NCBI GenBank assembly: GCA_937907595.1
Contig: CALCXL010000221.1
Span: forward strand, 1-7,411
Reading direction: 5' to 3'
DNA length: 7,411 bases
Source: an uncultured Pseudomonadota bacterium
Lineage (GTDB): Bacteria; Myxococcota_A; UBA796; UBA9615
The translations under genes and the position numbers were made by a program. Shown here piece by piece: positions 1 through 7,118 of this stretch (the stretch's first letter is position 1; the number at the start of each line of letters is the position of its first letter). The notes under the pieces are model-generated. The model ran no database searches and was not told the DNA's origin. It was given only the letters and a program-made list of their open reading frames with translations.

Positions 1-252
1 CAGCAGCACCGACGTGAAGATGAGCAGGCCGCCCATGGTCGGCGTGCCCGCCTTGTGCTCGTGGTCGGGCCCGATCTCCCGGATGTTCTGGCCCATCTTG
101 CGGGCCTGCAGCAGCCGGATGAAGGGCGGGTAGAGGACCATGCAGAGGAACAACGCCGTGGCCATCGCCGCCGCCGCGCGGAAGCTGATGTAGCCGAAGA
201 CGTTGAAGCCGCCGAAGGACTCTCGCAGGGGGTACAGCAGGTGGTACAGCAT
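1..252 (-). CDS. mraY: Phospho-MurNAc-pentapeptide-transferase MraY, N-terminal part (cut by window edge)
   Basis: Only the first 84 codons are present; the gene continues beyond base 1. MraY is the polytopic inner-membrane enzyme that moves phospho-MurNAc-pentapeptide from UDP to undecaprenyl phosphate, making lipid I. Seen here: a hydrophobic first membrane segment at about residues 25-46, then the family signature, with GPD at 61-63, H64, H66, K67 and GTPTMGG at 69-75. This matches the conserved cytoplasmic loop of the family (the H-x-x-K-x-GTPTMGG region), and a second membrane segment starts at about 76. The ATG directly follows the murF stop codon with no gap. A strong GGAGG sits inside the murF 3' end (261-265) with 8 bases of spacing, so this start is well supported. 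The identity is secure despite truncation. Confidence 0.96.
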   Translation of the reverse strand, partial: MLYHLLYPLRESFGGFNVFGYISFRAAAAMATALFLCMVLYPPFIRLLQARKMGQNIREIGPDHEHKAGTPTMGGLLIFTSVLL

Positions 253-1656
253 TCAGTTCCCCTCCCCGGGGAAAGCGAGGTCCAGGGCGGCTTCCATCTT
301 CGTGCCGCGTGATCCCTTGAGCAGGAGCAGGTCGCCGGGCTCCAGGAAGCCGGCCAGGAAGGCGCCCGCGGCTTCGCTGTCCGGCACGGAGACCGCGTGC
401 ATGCCCGCTTGGGACGCGGCCCGCACCGCGTACTCCATCAGCGGGCCGGCGCCCACCAGCAGGTCCAGGCCCAGGGCCGCGGCGGCGCGGCCCACGTCGG
501 CGTGCAGGCCCGGCGCGGTGGGGCCCAGCTCCAGCATGTCGCCCAGGGCGGCGACGCGGCGGCCCTGCCGGGGGATGCGGGCCACCGTCTCCAGCACCGC
601 GGCCACGCTGGCCGGGCTGGCGTTGTAGGCGTCGTCGACGACCAGCACCCCGTTGCGCTCGGCCACCTTCATGCGCCGGCCGGGCACGTCGACTGCCAAC
701 AGCCCTGCCTGGATGGCGGGCGCACGGGCACCCAGGGCCCAGGCGGCGGCGGCGGCGGCGAGGGCGTTCTGGAGCTGGTGGCGGCCGGGGATGGGGACCT
801 GCACCTCGAAGCGCTCGCCGTGCACCTGGATGAGGGCGCGGGTGCCCAGCAGGCCCAGGGACTCGACCTCCAGGGGGCGGACGGGGGCGGTGGAGTCGGG
901 GTCGGCGCCGACGGGCACGAGCACCGCGCCGGGGGGGCGGGGGAAGCGGGCGCTGGTGGGCTCGTCGGCGGGAAAGACGAGGACGTCGCCGGGGCGCGCG
1001 TCCTCGAAGAGCTCGCCCTTGGCGTCGGCGATGCCCTCCACGCCGTCGAAGAACTCCAGGTGCACGGGCGCGATGCGGGTGATGACGCGCACGCGGGGGC
1101 GGCAGATGGCGGCCAGGGCCCGGATCTCCCCGGGCTCGGACATGCCCAACTCCAGGACGACCGCGCGGTGCTCAGGGCGGAGCTGCAGCAGGGTGAGGGG
1201 CAGGCCGACGCGGTTGTTGAAGTTTCCGTCGGTGGAGAGCGTGGGCACGACCTGGCGGAGGATGGCGCTGAGCATGGCCCGGGTGCTGGTCTTGCCGACG
1301 GAGCCCGTGATCGCCGCCACCGAGGGGCCCTGGCGCAGCAGGGCGGCCTGCCCCACCTGGCCGAGGGCGACCAGGGTGTCGGGCACGCGGATCAGGGGTG
1401 CCGTGGGGGTCCACGCGGGGTCGACGGTGGAGACGAGGGCGGCGGATCCGGCGGCCAGGGCCGCGCCGACGAAGGCGTGGGCGTCGTGCACCTCCCCCTG
1501 CAGGGCGACGAAGAGGGTGCCGGGGCCGGCGGCGCGGGAGTCGGTGCACACGGTGAAGGGACCCCCCACGCCGCCCAGCAATTCACCGCCCGTGGCCGCG
1601 AGGACCTCGGACAGGAGCAGGCTGGCGGGCGGCGCGAAGCGCGGATCGAAGGTCAC
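253..1656 (-). CDS. murF: UDP-N-acetylmuramoyl-tripeptide--D-alanyl-D-alanine ligase MurF
   Basis: Cytoplasmic Mur ligase of 467 residues, a usual length for the family. It adds D-Ala-D-Ala to UDP-MurNAc-tripeptide using ATP, the last soluble step before MraY. The N-terminal substrate-binding domain covers about 1-110 (TDSR at 38-41). The ATP-binding central domain has the P-loop GSVGKTST at 118-125, the conserved NFNNRVGLPLTLL at 145-157 and ELGMSEPGEI at 169-178. The C-terminal domain has DDAYNASP at 341-348, GDMLELG at 372-378 and KGSRGTKME at 447-455. These motifs separate MurF from MurC, MurD and MurE. The start is a GTG whose last bases form GTGA with the murE stop (4-base overlap), preceded by a good GGAGG at 7 bases. 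The open frame extends far upstream inside murE, but that part is a shadow. Translation is probably coupled to murE. Confidence 0.96.
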   Translation of the reverse strand: MTFDPRFAPPASLLLSEVLAATGGELLGGVGGPFTVCTDSRAAGPGTLFVALQGEVHDAHAFVGAALAAGSAALVSTVDPAWTPTAPLIRVPDTLVALGQVGQAALLRQGPSVAAITGSVGKTSTRAMLSAILRQVVPTLSTDGNFNNRVGLPLTLLQLRPEHRAVVLELGMSEPGEIRALAAICRPRVRVITRIAPVHLEFFDGVEGIADAKGELFEDARPGDVLVFPADEPTSARFPRPPGAVLVPVGADPDSTAPVRPLEVESLGLLGTRALIQVHGERFEVQVPIPGRHQLQNALAAAAAAWALGARAPAIQAGLLAVDVPGRRMKVAERNGVLVVDDAYNASPASVAAVLETVARIPRQGRRVAALGDMLELGPTAPGLHADVGRAAAALGLDLLVGAGPLMEYAVRAASQAGMHAVSVPDSEAAGAFLAGFLEPGDLLLLKGSRGTKMEAALDLAFPGEGN

Positions 1657-3134
1657 GGCCGGGCCTCCAGGGCCGCGCGGGCGTGCACGCGGTCGTCGAA
1701 GGGCAGGAGCTCGCCCGCGATCTCCTGCGTCGTCTCGTGCCCCTTGCCGGCGATGAGCACCACGTCGTCGGGGCCGGCGGCGGCGATGCCCTGGGCGATG
1801 GCCCGGGCGCGATCGGCGACGCGGCTCCAGTCGATCCCCGGCGGCAGCCCCGCCTGCAGAGCGTCCAGGATGGCCTCGGGGTCCTCGCTGCGCGGGTTGT
1901 CCGACGTGAGCACCACCCGGTCCGCGCCCTCGGCCGCCGCCGCCGCCATCAGCGGCCGCTTGCCTGCGTCGCGATCGCCGCCGGCCCCAAAGACCACGTG
2001 GAGCCGATGGGCGCACAACGGGCGGAGCGAGGCGAGGACCCGCCGCAGGGCCTCGGGGGTGTGCGCGTAGTCGACCAGGACCAGCGGCCCGGGGGCGTCG
2101 ACCCGCTCCAGCCGGCCGGGCGCGCCCTCGGCGTCGCGCCAGCCCTGCTCGATCGCCGACACGTCGACGCCCGCCGCCCAGGCGCAGGCGCCCGCCAGCA
2201 GGAGGTTGTCCACGTTGTGCCATCCCAGCAGTCGGCTCTGCAGGGGCACGCGGTGCTCGCCGAAGGCCACGGTGCCCGAGATGCCCTCCCGATCGACCCG
2301 GAGCGCGCCCAGGGGATGCACGTCGCCCACGCCCGGCTGCGAGGAGACCCGGACCACCCGGCCCGTCGTGGGGGCGGCGGCGGAGACCACCGGGTCGTCC
2401 ACGTTGATCACGGCCGCGGCGCCGGCCTTGCCCCAGCGCGGCAGCCACTCGGTGAAGAGGCGGGCCTTGGCGGCGGCGTAGCCCTCCATGGTGCCGTGGT
2501 AGTCCAGGTGGTCGCGGCTGAGGTTGCTCCAAGCGGCGACGTCGAGCCGGAGGCCTGCGGCCCGGCCCTGCTCCAGGGCGTGGGACGACAGCTCCAGGGC
2601 GACGGCCTGCACCCCCTCGTCGCGGAAGCGCGCCAGCCACGCCTGCAGGTCGGGCCCCTCGGGGGTGGTGTGGGTGCTGGGGTGGTGGAGACGACCCGCC
2701 GGGCCGTCCCAGTCGAAGCCCGTGGTGCCCAGGGTGGCCACCGGCAGCCCGGCGGCGCGCAGGATCGAGGCCAGGAGGGCGACGGTGCTCGTCTTGCCGT
2801 TGGTGCCGGTGATGCCGACCGTGCGCAGGGCCTCGGACGGGTCGCCGTGCAGGGCGCAGGCGGCCAGGGCCAGGGACCGGCGGGGATCCTCCACCTGCAG
2901 CCCCACCGCGCCGTCGGGCCAGGCCTCGGGCCAGCGGCTCAACAGCACCGCCGACGCGCCGGAGTCCAGGGCCTTGTCGATGAAGCGGTGGCCGTCCATG
3001 CGGGCGCCGGGGATGGCAGCGAAGAGGGAGCCGGGGGCGACGGCACGGGAGTCGGCGGTCGCGGCGATCACGTCGACGTCCGCGGGCCCACGGCGTTCGG
3101 CGACGCCCAGCCGGCCCTCGAACGTCGACAGCAT
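1653..3134 (-). CDS. murE: UDP-N-acetylmuramoyl-L-alanyl-D-glutamate--2,6-diaminopimelate ligase MurE
   Basis: Cytoplasmic ATP-dependent Mur ligase of 493 residues, adding the third stem-peptide residue. The DNPR motif at 412-415 is the family marker for meso-diaminopimelate as substrate; lysine-adding enzymes differ there. Also visible are the P-loop GITGTNGKTST at 107-117, STHTTPEG at 153-160 (UDP-substrate binding), the AAKARLF segment whose K223 aligns with the carbamylated lysine of known MurE enzymes, HNVDN at 306-310, DYAHTPE at 355-361, GAGGDRDAGKRP at 383-394 and GKGHET at 463-468. All expected catalytic motifs are intact. I place the start at the ATG of a GTGATG junction, overlapping the ftsI stop by one base. 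The GTG one codon earlier is also possible, and the upstream ribosome site is weak (GGGA about 9 bases away), which suggests coupling to ftsI translation. The open frame continuing upstream through ftsI is a shadow. Confidence 0.96.
   Translation of the reverse strand: MLSTFEGRLGVAERRGPADVDVIAATADSRAVAPGSLFAAIPGARMDGHRFIDKALDSGASAVLLSRWPEAWPDGAVGLQVEDPRRSLALAACALHGDPSEALRTVGITGTNGKTSTVALLASILRAAGLPVATLGTTGFDWDGPAGRLHHPSTHTTPEGPDLQAWLARFRDEGVQAVALELSSHALEQGRAAGLRLDVAAWSNLSRDHLDYHGTMEGYAAAKARLFTEWLPRWGKAGAAAVINVDDPVVSAAAPTTGRVVRVSSQPGVGDVHPLGALRVDREGISGTVAFGEHRVPLQSRLLGWHNVDNLLLAGACAWAAGVDVSAIEQGWRDAEGAPGRLERVDAPGPLVLVDYAHTPEALRRVLASLRPLCAHRLHVVFGAGGDRDAGKRPLMAAAAAEGADRVVLTSDNPRSEDPEAILDALQAGLPPGIDWSRVADRARAIAQGIAAAGPDDVVLIAGKGHETTQEIAGELLPFDDRVHARAALEARP
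1664..1668 (-). promoter_or_regulatory. Ribosome binding site for murF GTG start
   Basis: GGAGG on the minus strand, 7 bases upstream of the GTG at 1656 and inside the murE 3' end. It fixes the murF start within an open frame that otherwise runs much further upstream. Confidence 0.65.
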
Positions 3135-5212
3135 CACCGCGCATCCCGACGGTGCAGGGCCAGGCGCACGGTGGTCGCAGGGGTGATCGGCTCGCCCGCG
3201 GCGGGATCCTGGGTGGTCACCAGGCCCGAGCCCTCGAGCTCGAGCTCCAGGCCGGCGCCGTGCACCGCCATCAGGGCGTCGCGGGCCGACAGGCCGGTGA
3301 GGTCGGGCATGATCGGCTCGGCGTCCTCCAGATCGAAGGCGGGCACCGGGAGCACGGGCAGGTCGGGGTCCACCTCGGCCACCACCAGCGGCTCGGTGTC
3401 GCGGGGGCGATCGGGGGGGACGCCCAGCTCGCGGAGGGCGTGGGTGGTGATCTCCTTCCAGGCCGGCCCCGCGACGGTGCCGCCGTAGTGCCCGTCCTTG
3501 GGCTCGTCGAGCACCACCAGGGTCACCACCCGGGGGTCGTCCAGGGGCGCGAAGCCGATGAACGAGGACACGTAGACGCCCGGCGCGTAGCGACCGTCCC
3601 GCACCTTCTGGGCGGTGCCGGTCTTGCCGCCCGCGCTGTACTCGTCGAGCCGCGCGCGCACGCCGGTGCCCCCGGGCTCCATGACCCCGCCGAGCATCTC
3701 CCGCACGTCGCGGCTGACCCCTTCGCCGATGATCGGCGGGTCGATGAGCGCGGGGCTGCGGTCCTCCACCACGTGGCCCTCCTGGTCGCGCACCTCCGCC
3801 ACCAGGTGGGGCTGCACGCGGTGCCCGCCGTTGACCAGGGCCGCGAAGGCCGATGCGAGCTGGATGCCGGTGACCGCCATGCCCTGGCCGAACGTGTGGG
3901 TGGCGAACCCGATGCGCGACCAGCCGCTGGACTTGTGCAGGATGCCCCGCTCTTCGCCGTACAGGTCCACCCCGGTCTTGCCCCCGAAGCCGAAGCGGCG
4001 GAGCGCGCCCTCCAGCTGGGCGGGGCCCATGCGCTCGCCCAGCTTGGTGGTGCCGATGTTGCTGCTGAACTTCAGGACCTCGTCCACGCTCAGGTCGCCG
4101 TGGGGGTGGGCGTCGTGCACGGTGCGGCGGCCGATGCGGTAGTTGCCGTTCTCGCAGAAGACGCGCTCGTCCCGGCTGAGCAGGCCCAGCTCGAGGAGCT
4201 CGGCGAAGACGAAGGGCTTGATGGTGGAGCCGGGCTCGAAGATCGTGCCGACCGCCTGGTGCCGGAACAGGCCGCGGGCCACGCCGCTGATGTGGTTCGG
4301 GTCGTAGGAAGGCAGCGACGCCAGGGCGAGGAGGGCGCCGGTCTGCACGTCGATGACGATCGCCATGCCGGAGTCGGCGTCGTGCTTTTCGATCGCCGCG
4401 CCCAGGGCCGCCTCGGCGCGGTGCTGGATGCTGTGGTCCAGGGTCAGGACCAGGGTGTTGCCCTCGGTGGAGCGCCGGCCCAGCACCGCGGCGTGGTGGA
4501 CCACGCGGCGGCGGCCATCGCGCAGCACGCGGTAGGTGTAGCCGTCGCCCATCAGCAAGCTGTCGAAGCGCGCCTCCAGTCCCTCCAGGCCCTCGCCGTC
4601 GGTGCCGACGAAGCCCAGGATCTGGGCCGCCAGGGGGCCCGAGGGGTAGTCGCGGTGGGCCTCGGGGAGGAGGCGAACGCCGGGCAGATCCAGCGCCTCC
4701 ACCGACGCCGCCGCGTTTGCGGAGACCTGACGGGCCAGCCAGACAAAGCGGTTGCTGCGGGAGAGCTGCTCCTGGAGCGTGGCGCGGGGCACGTCGAGGA
4801 TGGGGGAGAGCAGGTCGGCCGTGGCGTCGGGGTCCTCCACCAGCTTCGGGTCGGCGAAGACGCTGTCCAGCTCCACGGAGATGGCGAAGGGTCGGCCCAG
4901 GCGGTCGACGATGGAGCCCCGCTGGCCGGCGACGTCGATGACGCGCTCGTGCTGGGAGACGACCCGGTTCTCCAACCGCAGGTCCGGGCCCGTCGACAGC
5001 CAGGCGGCGCGGCCGATGATGGCGGCCCACCCCAGGAAGAAGACCAACAGGACGGCGTGCACCCGCGCCTTCATGGCCAGGGAGTGCGGGGTGGCCGCGG
5101 CGTCCACGCGACGCAGCCCACGATCGCGCTCGTGGGCCCCGCGGCGGGCCTGGGCGCGGGTGGTGCGGTCCGACGGCACCGGGGTCAGGCGGCGGTAGGT
5201 GCGGTTGCTCAC
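3134..5212 (-). CDS. ftsI: Septal peptidoglycan transpeptidase FtsI (class B PBP) with C-terminal PASTA domain
   Basis: Penicillin-binding protein of 692 residues, about 100 longer than E. coli FtsI. It crosslinks peptidoglycan at the division septum from the periplasmic face. Residues 1-48 form a basic, probably cytoplasmic tail; one membrane anchor lies at about 51-72. The pedestal domain has the usual RGSIVDRLGRP at 98-108. The transpeptidase domain (about 260-595) has all three active-site motifs: S329-T-I-K332 with S329 as the acylated serine, S383-S-N385, and K530-T-G-T533. The C-terminal stretch at about 633-688 (from PIMPDLTG, ending near VRLAL) reads as one PASTA domain, as known in some deltaproteobacterial-type and Gram-positive class B PBPs. 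The GTG start forms a GTGA overlap with ftsL and has a GGGAG 7 bases upstream. The in-frame ATG at codon 47 has no ribosome site, so I prefer the longer form. Its place between ftsL and murE is the classical one. Confidence 0.95.
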   Translation of the reverse strand: MSNRTYRRLTPVPSDRTTRAQARRGAHERDRGLRRVDAAATPHSLAMKARVHAVLLVFFLGWAAIIGRAAWLSTGPDLRLENRVVSQHERVIDVAGQRGSIVDRLGRPFAISVELDSVFADPKLVEDPDATADLLSPILDVPRATLQEQLSRSNRFVWLARQVSANAAASVEALDLPGVRLLPEAHRDYPSGPLAAQILGFVGTDGEGLEGLEARFDSLLMGDGYTYRVLRDGRRRVVHHAAVLGRRSTEGNTLVLTLDHSIQHRAEAALGAAIEKHDADSGMAIVIDVQTGALLALASLPSYDPNHISGVARGLFRHQAVGTIFEPGSTIKPFVFAELLELGLLSRDERVFCENGNYRIGRRTVHDAHPHGDLSVDEVLKFSSNIGTTKLGERMGPAQLEGALRRFGFGGKTGVDLYGEERGILHKSSGWSRIGFATHTFGQGMAVTGIQLASAFAALVNGGHRVQPHLVAEVRDQEGHVVEDRSPALIDPPIIGEGVSRDVREMLGGVMEPGGTGVRARLDEYSAGGKTGTAQKVRDGRYAPGVYVSSFIGFAPLDDPRVVTLVVLDEPKDGHYGGTVAGPAWKEITTHALRELGVPPDRPRDTEPLVVAEVDPDLPVLPVPAFDLEDAEPIMPDLTGLSARDALMAVHGAGLELELEGSGLVTTQDPAAGEPITPATTVRLALHRRDAR

Positions 5213-5649
5213 GGCGAGTCTCCCGTGGGCGTGGCGGCGGCCGGCGGCGGACCGTCGGCGGAGGGGGCGTCGGCGGAGGCGGCGTCAGCGGAGGGGGCGT
5301 CGGCGCCGTGCAGGGCAGCCTCCAGCGCGTCGGGGTCCTCCGTCACCACGAAGACCTGGCCGGCGTCGGGCTTGCCCAGGCCCAGGGCGGGGGCCAGGGC
5401 GTCCAGGCGGGGCGGGGAGCGCAGCTCGGCCAGCTCGGCCCGCAGGCGCCGCTGCTCGTTGGCCAGGTCCTGCTCCTCGGTGCGCAGCTCGGCGATGCGG
5501 TAGGTGATCTGGACTGTCTCCATCTTCGCCCAGGCGACGAAGATCAGGCCGACGGCCACGGCCACGGTGGAGGCCACGGCCAGGCCCCAGTGGGGGCGGC
5601 GGGGGGCGGGCGGCGGCACCGGCTGGCGGGCGGGGCGATCAGCGGGCAT
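5209..5649 (-). CDS. ftsL: Cell division protein FtsL-like, with low-complexity C-terminal tail
   Basis: Small bitopic membrane protein of 146 residues. FtsL family members recruit FtsI/FtsW with FtsB and help activate septal synthesis. Seen here: a Pro/Arg-rich cytoplasmic N-terminus (1-20), one membrane helix at about 22-41, a charged heptad-like coiled coil at about 46-78 (LRTEEQDLANEQRRLRAEL), then RSPPRLDALAPALGL at 77-91 and GQVFVV at 97-102. Short helix, coiled coil, an RSP-x-R-type motif and G-x-V-x-V near the end are typical of FtsL. Residues from about 103 to the end form an Ala/Asp/Ser/Pro tail, partly built of a five-residue repeat, which is not part of the core family. Assignment rests on architecture and position between rsmH and ftsI, because FtsL sequences are poorly conserved. 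The ATG overlaps the rsmH end by 11 bases and has GGGAG at 5656-5660, 6 bases away. Confidence 0.87.
   Translation of the reverse strand: MPADRPARQPVPPPAPRRPHWGLAVASTVAVAVGLIFVAWAKMETVQITYRIAELRTEEQDLANEQRRLRAELAELRSPPRLDALAPALGLGKPDAGQVFVVTEDPDALEAALHGADAPSADAASADAPSADGPPPAAATPTGDSP
5220..5224 (-). promoter_or_regulatory. Ribosome binding site for ftsI GTG start
   Basis: GGGAG on the minus strand, 7 bases upstream of the GTG at 5212 and inside the ftsL 3' end. It supports the long form of FtsI over the ATG at codon 47, which has nothing similar upstream. Confidence 0.55.
5255..5299 (-). repeat. Three tandem 15-base units in the ftsL tail
   Basis: Units at 5255-5269, 5270-5284 and 5285-5299, each differing from a neighbour by one or two bases; a partial fourth unit begins at 5300. 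Because the unit is a multiple of three, it encodes repeated SADAP/SADAA pentapeptides at about residues 116-132 of the FtsL-like protein. A change in copy number would keep the reading frame and would lengthen or shorten the periplasmic tail. Confidence 0.85.
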
Positions 5650-6619
5650 GGCGGGCTCCCGACGGGGGCAGGAGGGGGACGTCGAGGCGCTCTGCGACGC
5701 GCAGGCGGGCGCTGCGGGCGCGGGGGTTGCGGGCGAGCTCGTCGGGGCCGGCGGTCCAGCCCTTGCCCTGGGGCAACCGGACCTGGGCGTGCCAGCCGCA
5801 GGTGCAGGTGGGGCCCTTGGGCTCGCAGACGCAGTCCTGGCGGAGCAGGGCGAACCACCGCTTGACGCGGCGATCCTCCCCGGAGTGGAACGTGATGACG
5901 CCGAGGCGCCCGCCGGGCTTGAGCCAGGCCAGCGCCGAGCGCAGCAGGGAGTCCAGCTGGTCCAGCTCCCCGTTGACGGCGATGCGCAGGGCCTGGAAGG
6001 AGCGGGTGGCGGGGTGGATGCGCGCGCCCTTGCGGCCCCCGACCGCCCGCTCGATGACGGCGGCCAGGTCGGCGGTGCGGGCGAAGGGCTCCGTCTCCCG
6101 GCGGCGGACGATGGTGCGGGCGATGCGGCGGGACTGGCGCTCGTCGCCCAGCCGGAAGATGACGTCGGCCAGCTCGACCTCGTCCAGGTGGTTGACCAGA
6201 TCGGCGGCGGTGTCCCCGGTGGTGGGGTCCATGCGCATGTCCAGGGGGCCGTCGGCGGCGAAGGAGAACCCGCGCTCGGCGCTGTCGATCTGGTGCGAGC
6301 TCACGCCGACGTCGGCCAGGATCGCGTCCACGGATCCCCGGCCGATCCCCGCCTCCTCCAGCACCCGGTCCAGCTCTGAGAAGGGCGCCTGCACCACCTG
6401 CCATGCGCAGTCCAGATCGGCCAGGCGGGCCCTCGCGGCGTCGACGGCGGCCGGGTCCCGGTCCAGGGCGATCAGCCGCCCCCCAGCGCCCAGCGCCTCC
6501 CCCAGCGCGTGGCTGTGGCCCCCTCCCCCGGCGGTGCAGTCCACGGCGATGCCCCCGGTTGGAGGCGCCAGGGCCGCGATCGTCTCCGCCAGCAGGACGG
6601 GCTCGTGGGCGAAGACCAT
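5639..6619 (-). CDS. rsmH: 16S rRNA (cytosine-1402-N4)-methyltransferase RsmH (MraW)
   Basis: SAM-dependent methyltransferase of 326 residues, a normal length, that places the N4-methyl group on C1402 of 16S rRNA in the decoding centre. Motifs: HEPVLL at 5-10; the SAM-binding VDCTAGGGGHS at 26-36; LDRDP at 52-56; ADVGVSSHQID at 102-112 (the family usually has DLGVSS, so V104 is a mild variant); RGFSF at 116-120; DGPLDMRMD at 123-131; SFQALRIAVNGEL at 207-219; ITFHSGEDRRVK at 242-253. A cysteine cluster C263-x-C265-x6-C272-x-C274 follows and looks metal-binding; such Cys pairs occur in many RsmH proteins. The start is a GTGATG junction with mraZ. I choose the ATG because GGGGGA lies 6 bases from it but only 3 from the GTG. 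Its presence directly behind mraZ is the standard dcw arrangement. Confidence 0.96.
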   Translation of the reverse strand: MVFAHEPVLLAETIAALAPPTGGIAVDCTAGGGGHSHALGEALGAGGRLIALDRDPAAVDAARARLADLDCAWQVVQAPFSELDRVLEEAGIGRGSVDAILADVGVSSHQIDSAERGFSFAADGPLDMRMDPTTGDTAADLVNHLDEVELADVIFRLGDERQSRRIARTIVRRRETEPFARTADLAAVIERAVGGRKGARIHPATRSFQALRIAVNGELDQLDSLLRSALAWLKPGGRLGVITFHSGEDRRVKRWFALLRQDCVCEPKGPTCTCGWHAQVRLPQGKGWTAGPDELARNPRARSARLRVAERLDVPLLPPSGARHAR

Positions 6620-7092
6620 CACAGGTCCCCCAGGTCGTCCGCGGGGTCGAAGAGGGACAGATCGGGCAGCCCGCCCCCGGTCTCGACGTCGGCGACCGCC
6701 TGCTCCAGCCGACGCTCCCAGCGGGTGGCGTCCCAGATCTCCAGCAGGCCCAGGTACGAGGTGATCACGCAGTCCCCGCTCAGCCCGGCCCGGCGGCGCA
6801 GGGGGGCCGGCACCAGGACGCGGCCCTGGCCGTCGGTCTCCACCTCCGCCGCGCCGGCGACGTAGGCCAGCAGGAAGGCGCGGGTGCTGCGATCGAAGAG
6901 GGACACGCCGGCGAAGCGGCGCTCCATGCGGCGCCAGCGCTCGACCGTGAAGCCCTGGAGGCCGCCGTCCCAGGCGGTCAGGACCAGGCGGGGATCGTCC
7001 TGCTCGGCGAGCTTCTCACGCAGGCGCGCAGGAAGAGGCAACCGCCCCTTGCTGTCCATCCTGACGTCGAACTGCCCACGAACCTGGAACAT
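6619..7092 (-). CDS. mraZ: Transcriptional regulator MraZ
   Basis: DNA-binding protein of 157 residues, similar to the usual length of about 145-155. MraZ forms ring oligomers of two AbrB-like swapped-hairpin repeats and in E. coli represses its own dcw operon. Both repeats are visible with the D-x3-R DNA-contact motif: D13-SKG-R17 followed by LPLPARLR in the first half, and D87-GQG-R91 followed by VLVPAPLRR in the second. The C-terminal 20 residues are acidic (DLSLFDPADDLGDL). The start at MFQVRGQFDVRMD fits the family, which begins almost directly with the first repeat. No clear Shine-Dalgarno sequence precedes it. It is first in the operon, and three candidate operator boxes sit 27-51 bases upstream of the start, so autoregulation is likely. 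Confidence 0.95.
   Translation of the reverse strand: MFQVRGQFDVRMDSKGRLPLPARLREKLAEQDDPRLVLTAWDGGLQGFTVERWRRMERRFAGVSLFDRSTRAFLLAYVAGAAEVETDGQGRVLVPAPLRRRAGLSGDCVITSYLGLLEIWDATRWERRLEQAVADVETGGGLPDLSLFDPADDLGDL
6626..6631 (-). promoter_or_regulatory. Ribosome binding site deciding the rsmH start
   Basis: GGGGGA on the minus strand lies inside the 3' end of mraZ. It is 6 bases from the ATG at 6619 but only 3 from the GTG at 6622, so it favours the ATG as the rsmH start. Confidence 0.55.
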
Positions 7093-7118
7093 CTGCTGCC
7101 GCCGCTGGCGGGGTCCTG

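Noticed and set aside
253..3144. A 963-residue minus-strand open frame that could suggest a fusion ending in MurF
   Set aside because: The portion above 1656 is a shadow of murE in another frame; MurF begins at the GTG with its own ribosome site and is of normal length.
1653..5030. A 1125-residue minus-strand open frame that could suggest a fusion ending in MurE
   Set aside because: Only the part from 3134 downward is MurE. The upstream part is an Arg/Pro/Gly-rich out-of-frame reading of ftsI with no domain.
397..5503. Very long plus-strand open frames (397-2070, 1683-3488, 3152-5503) opposite the dcw genes
   Set aside because: They are the GC-rich complement of real genes, where stop codons are rare. 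Their translations are biased strings of Gly, Ala, Arg, His and Gln with no domain, and the minus-strand genes carry full family motifs.
5504..6764. Plus-strand open frames opposite rsmH and mraZ
   Set aside because: No recognisable motifs and a composition typical of the antisense of GC-rich genes; RsmH and MraZ are clear on the other strand.
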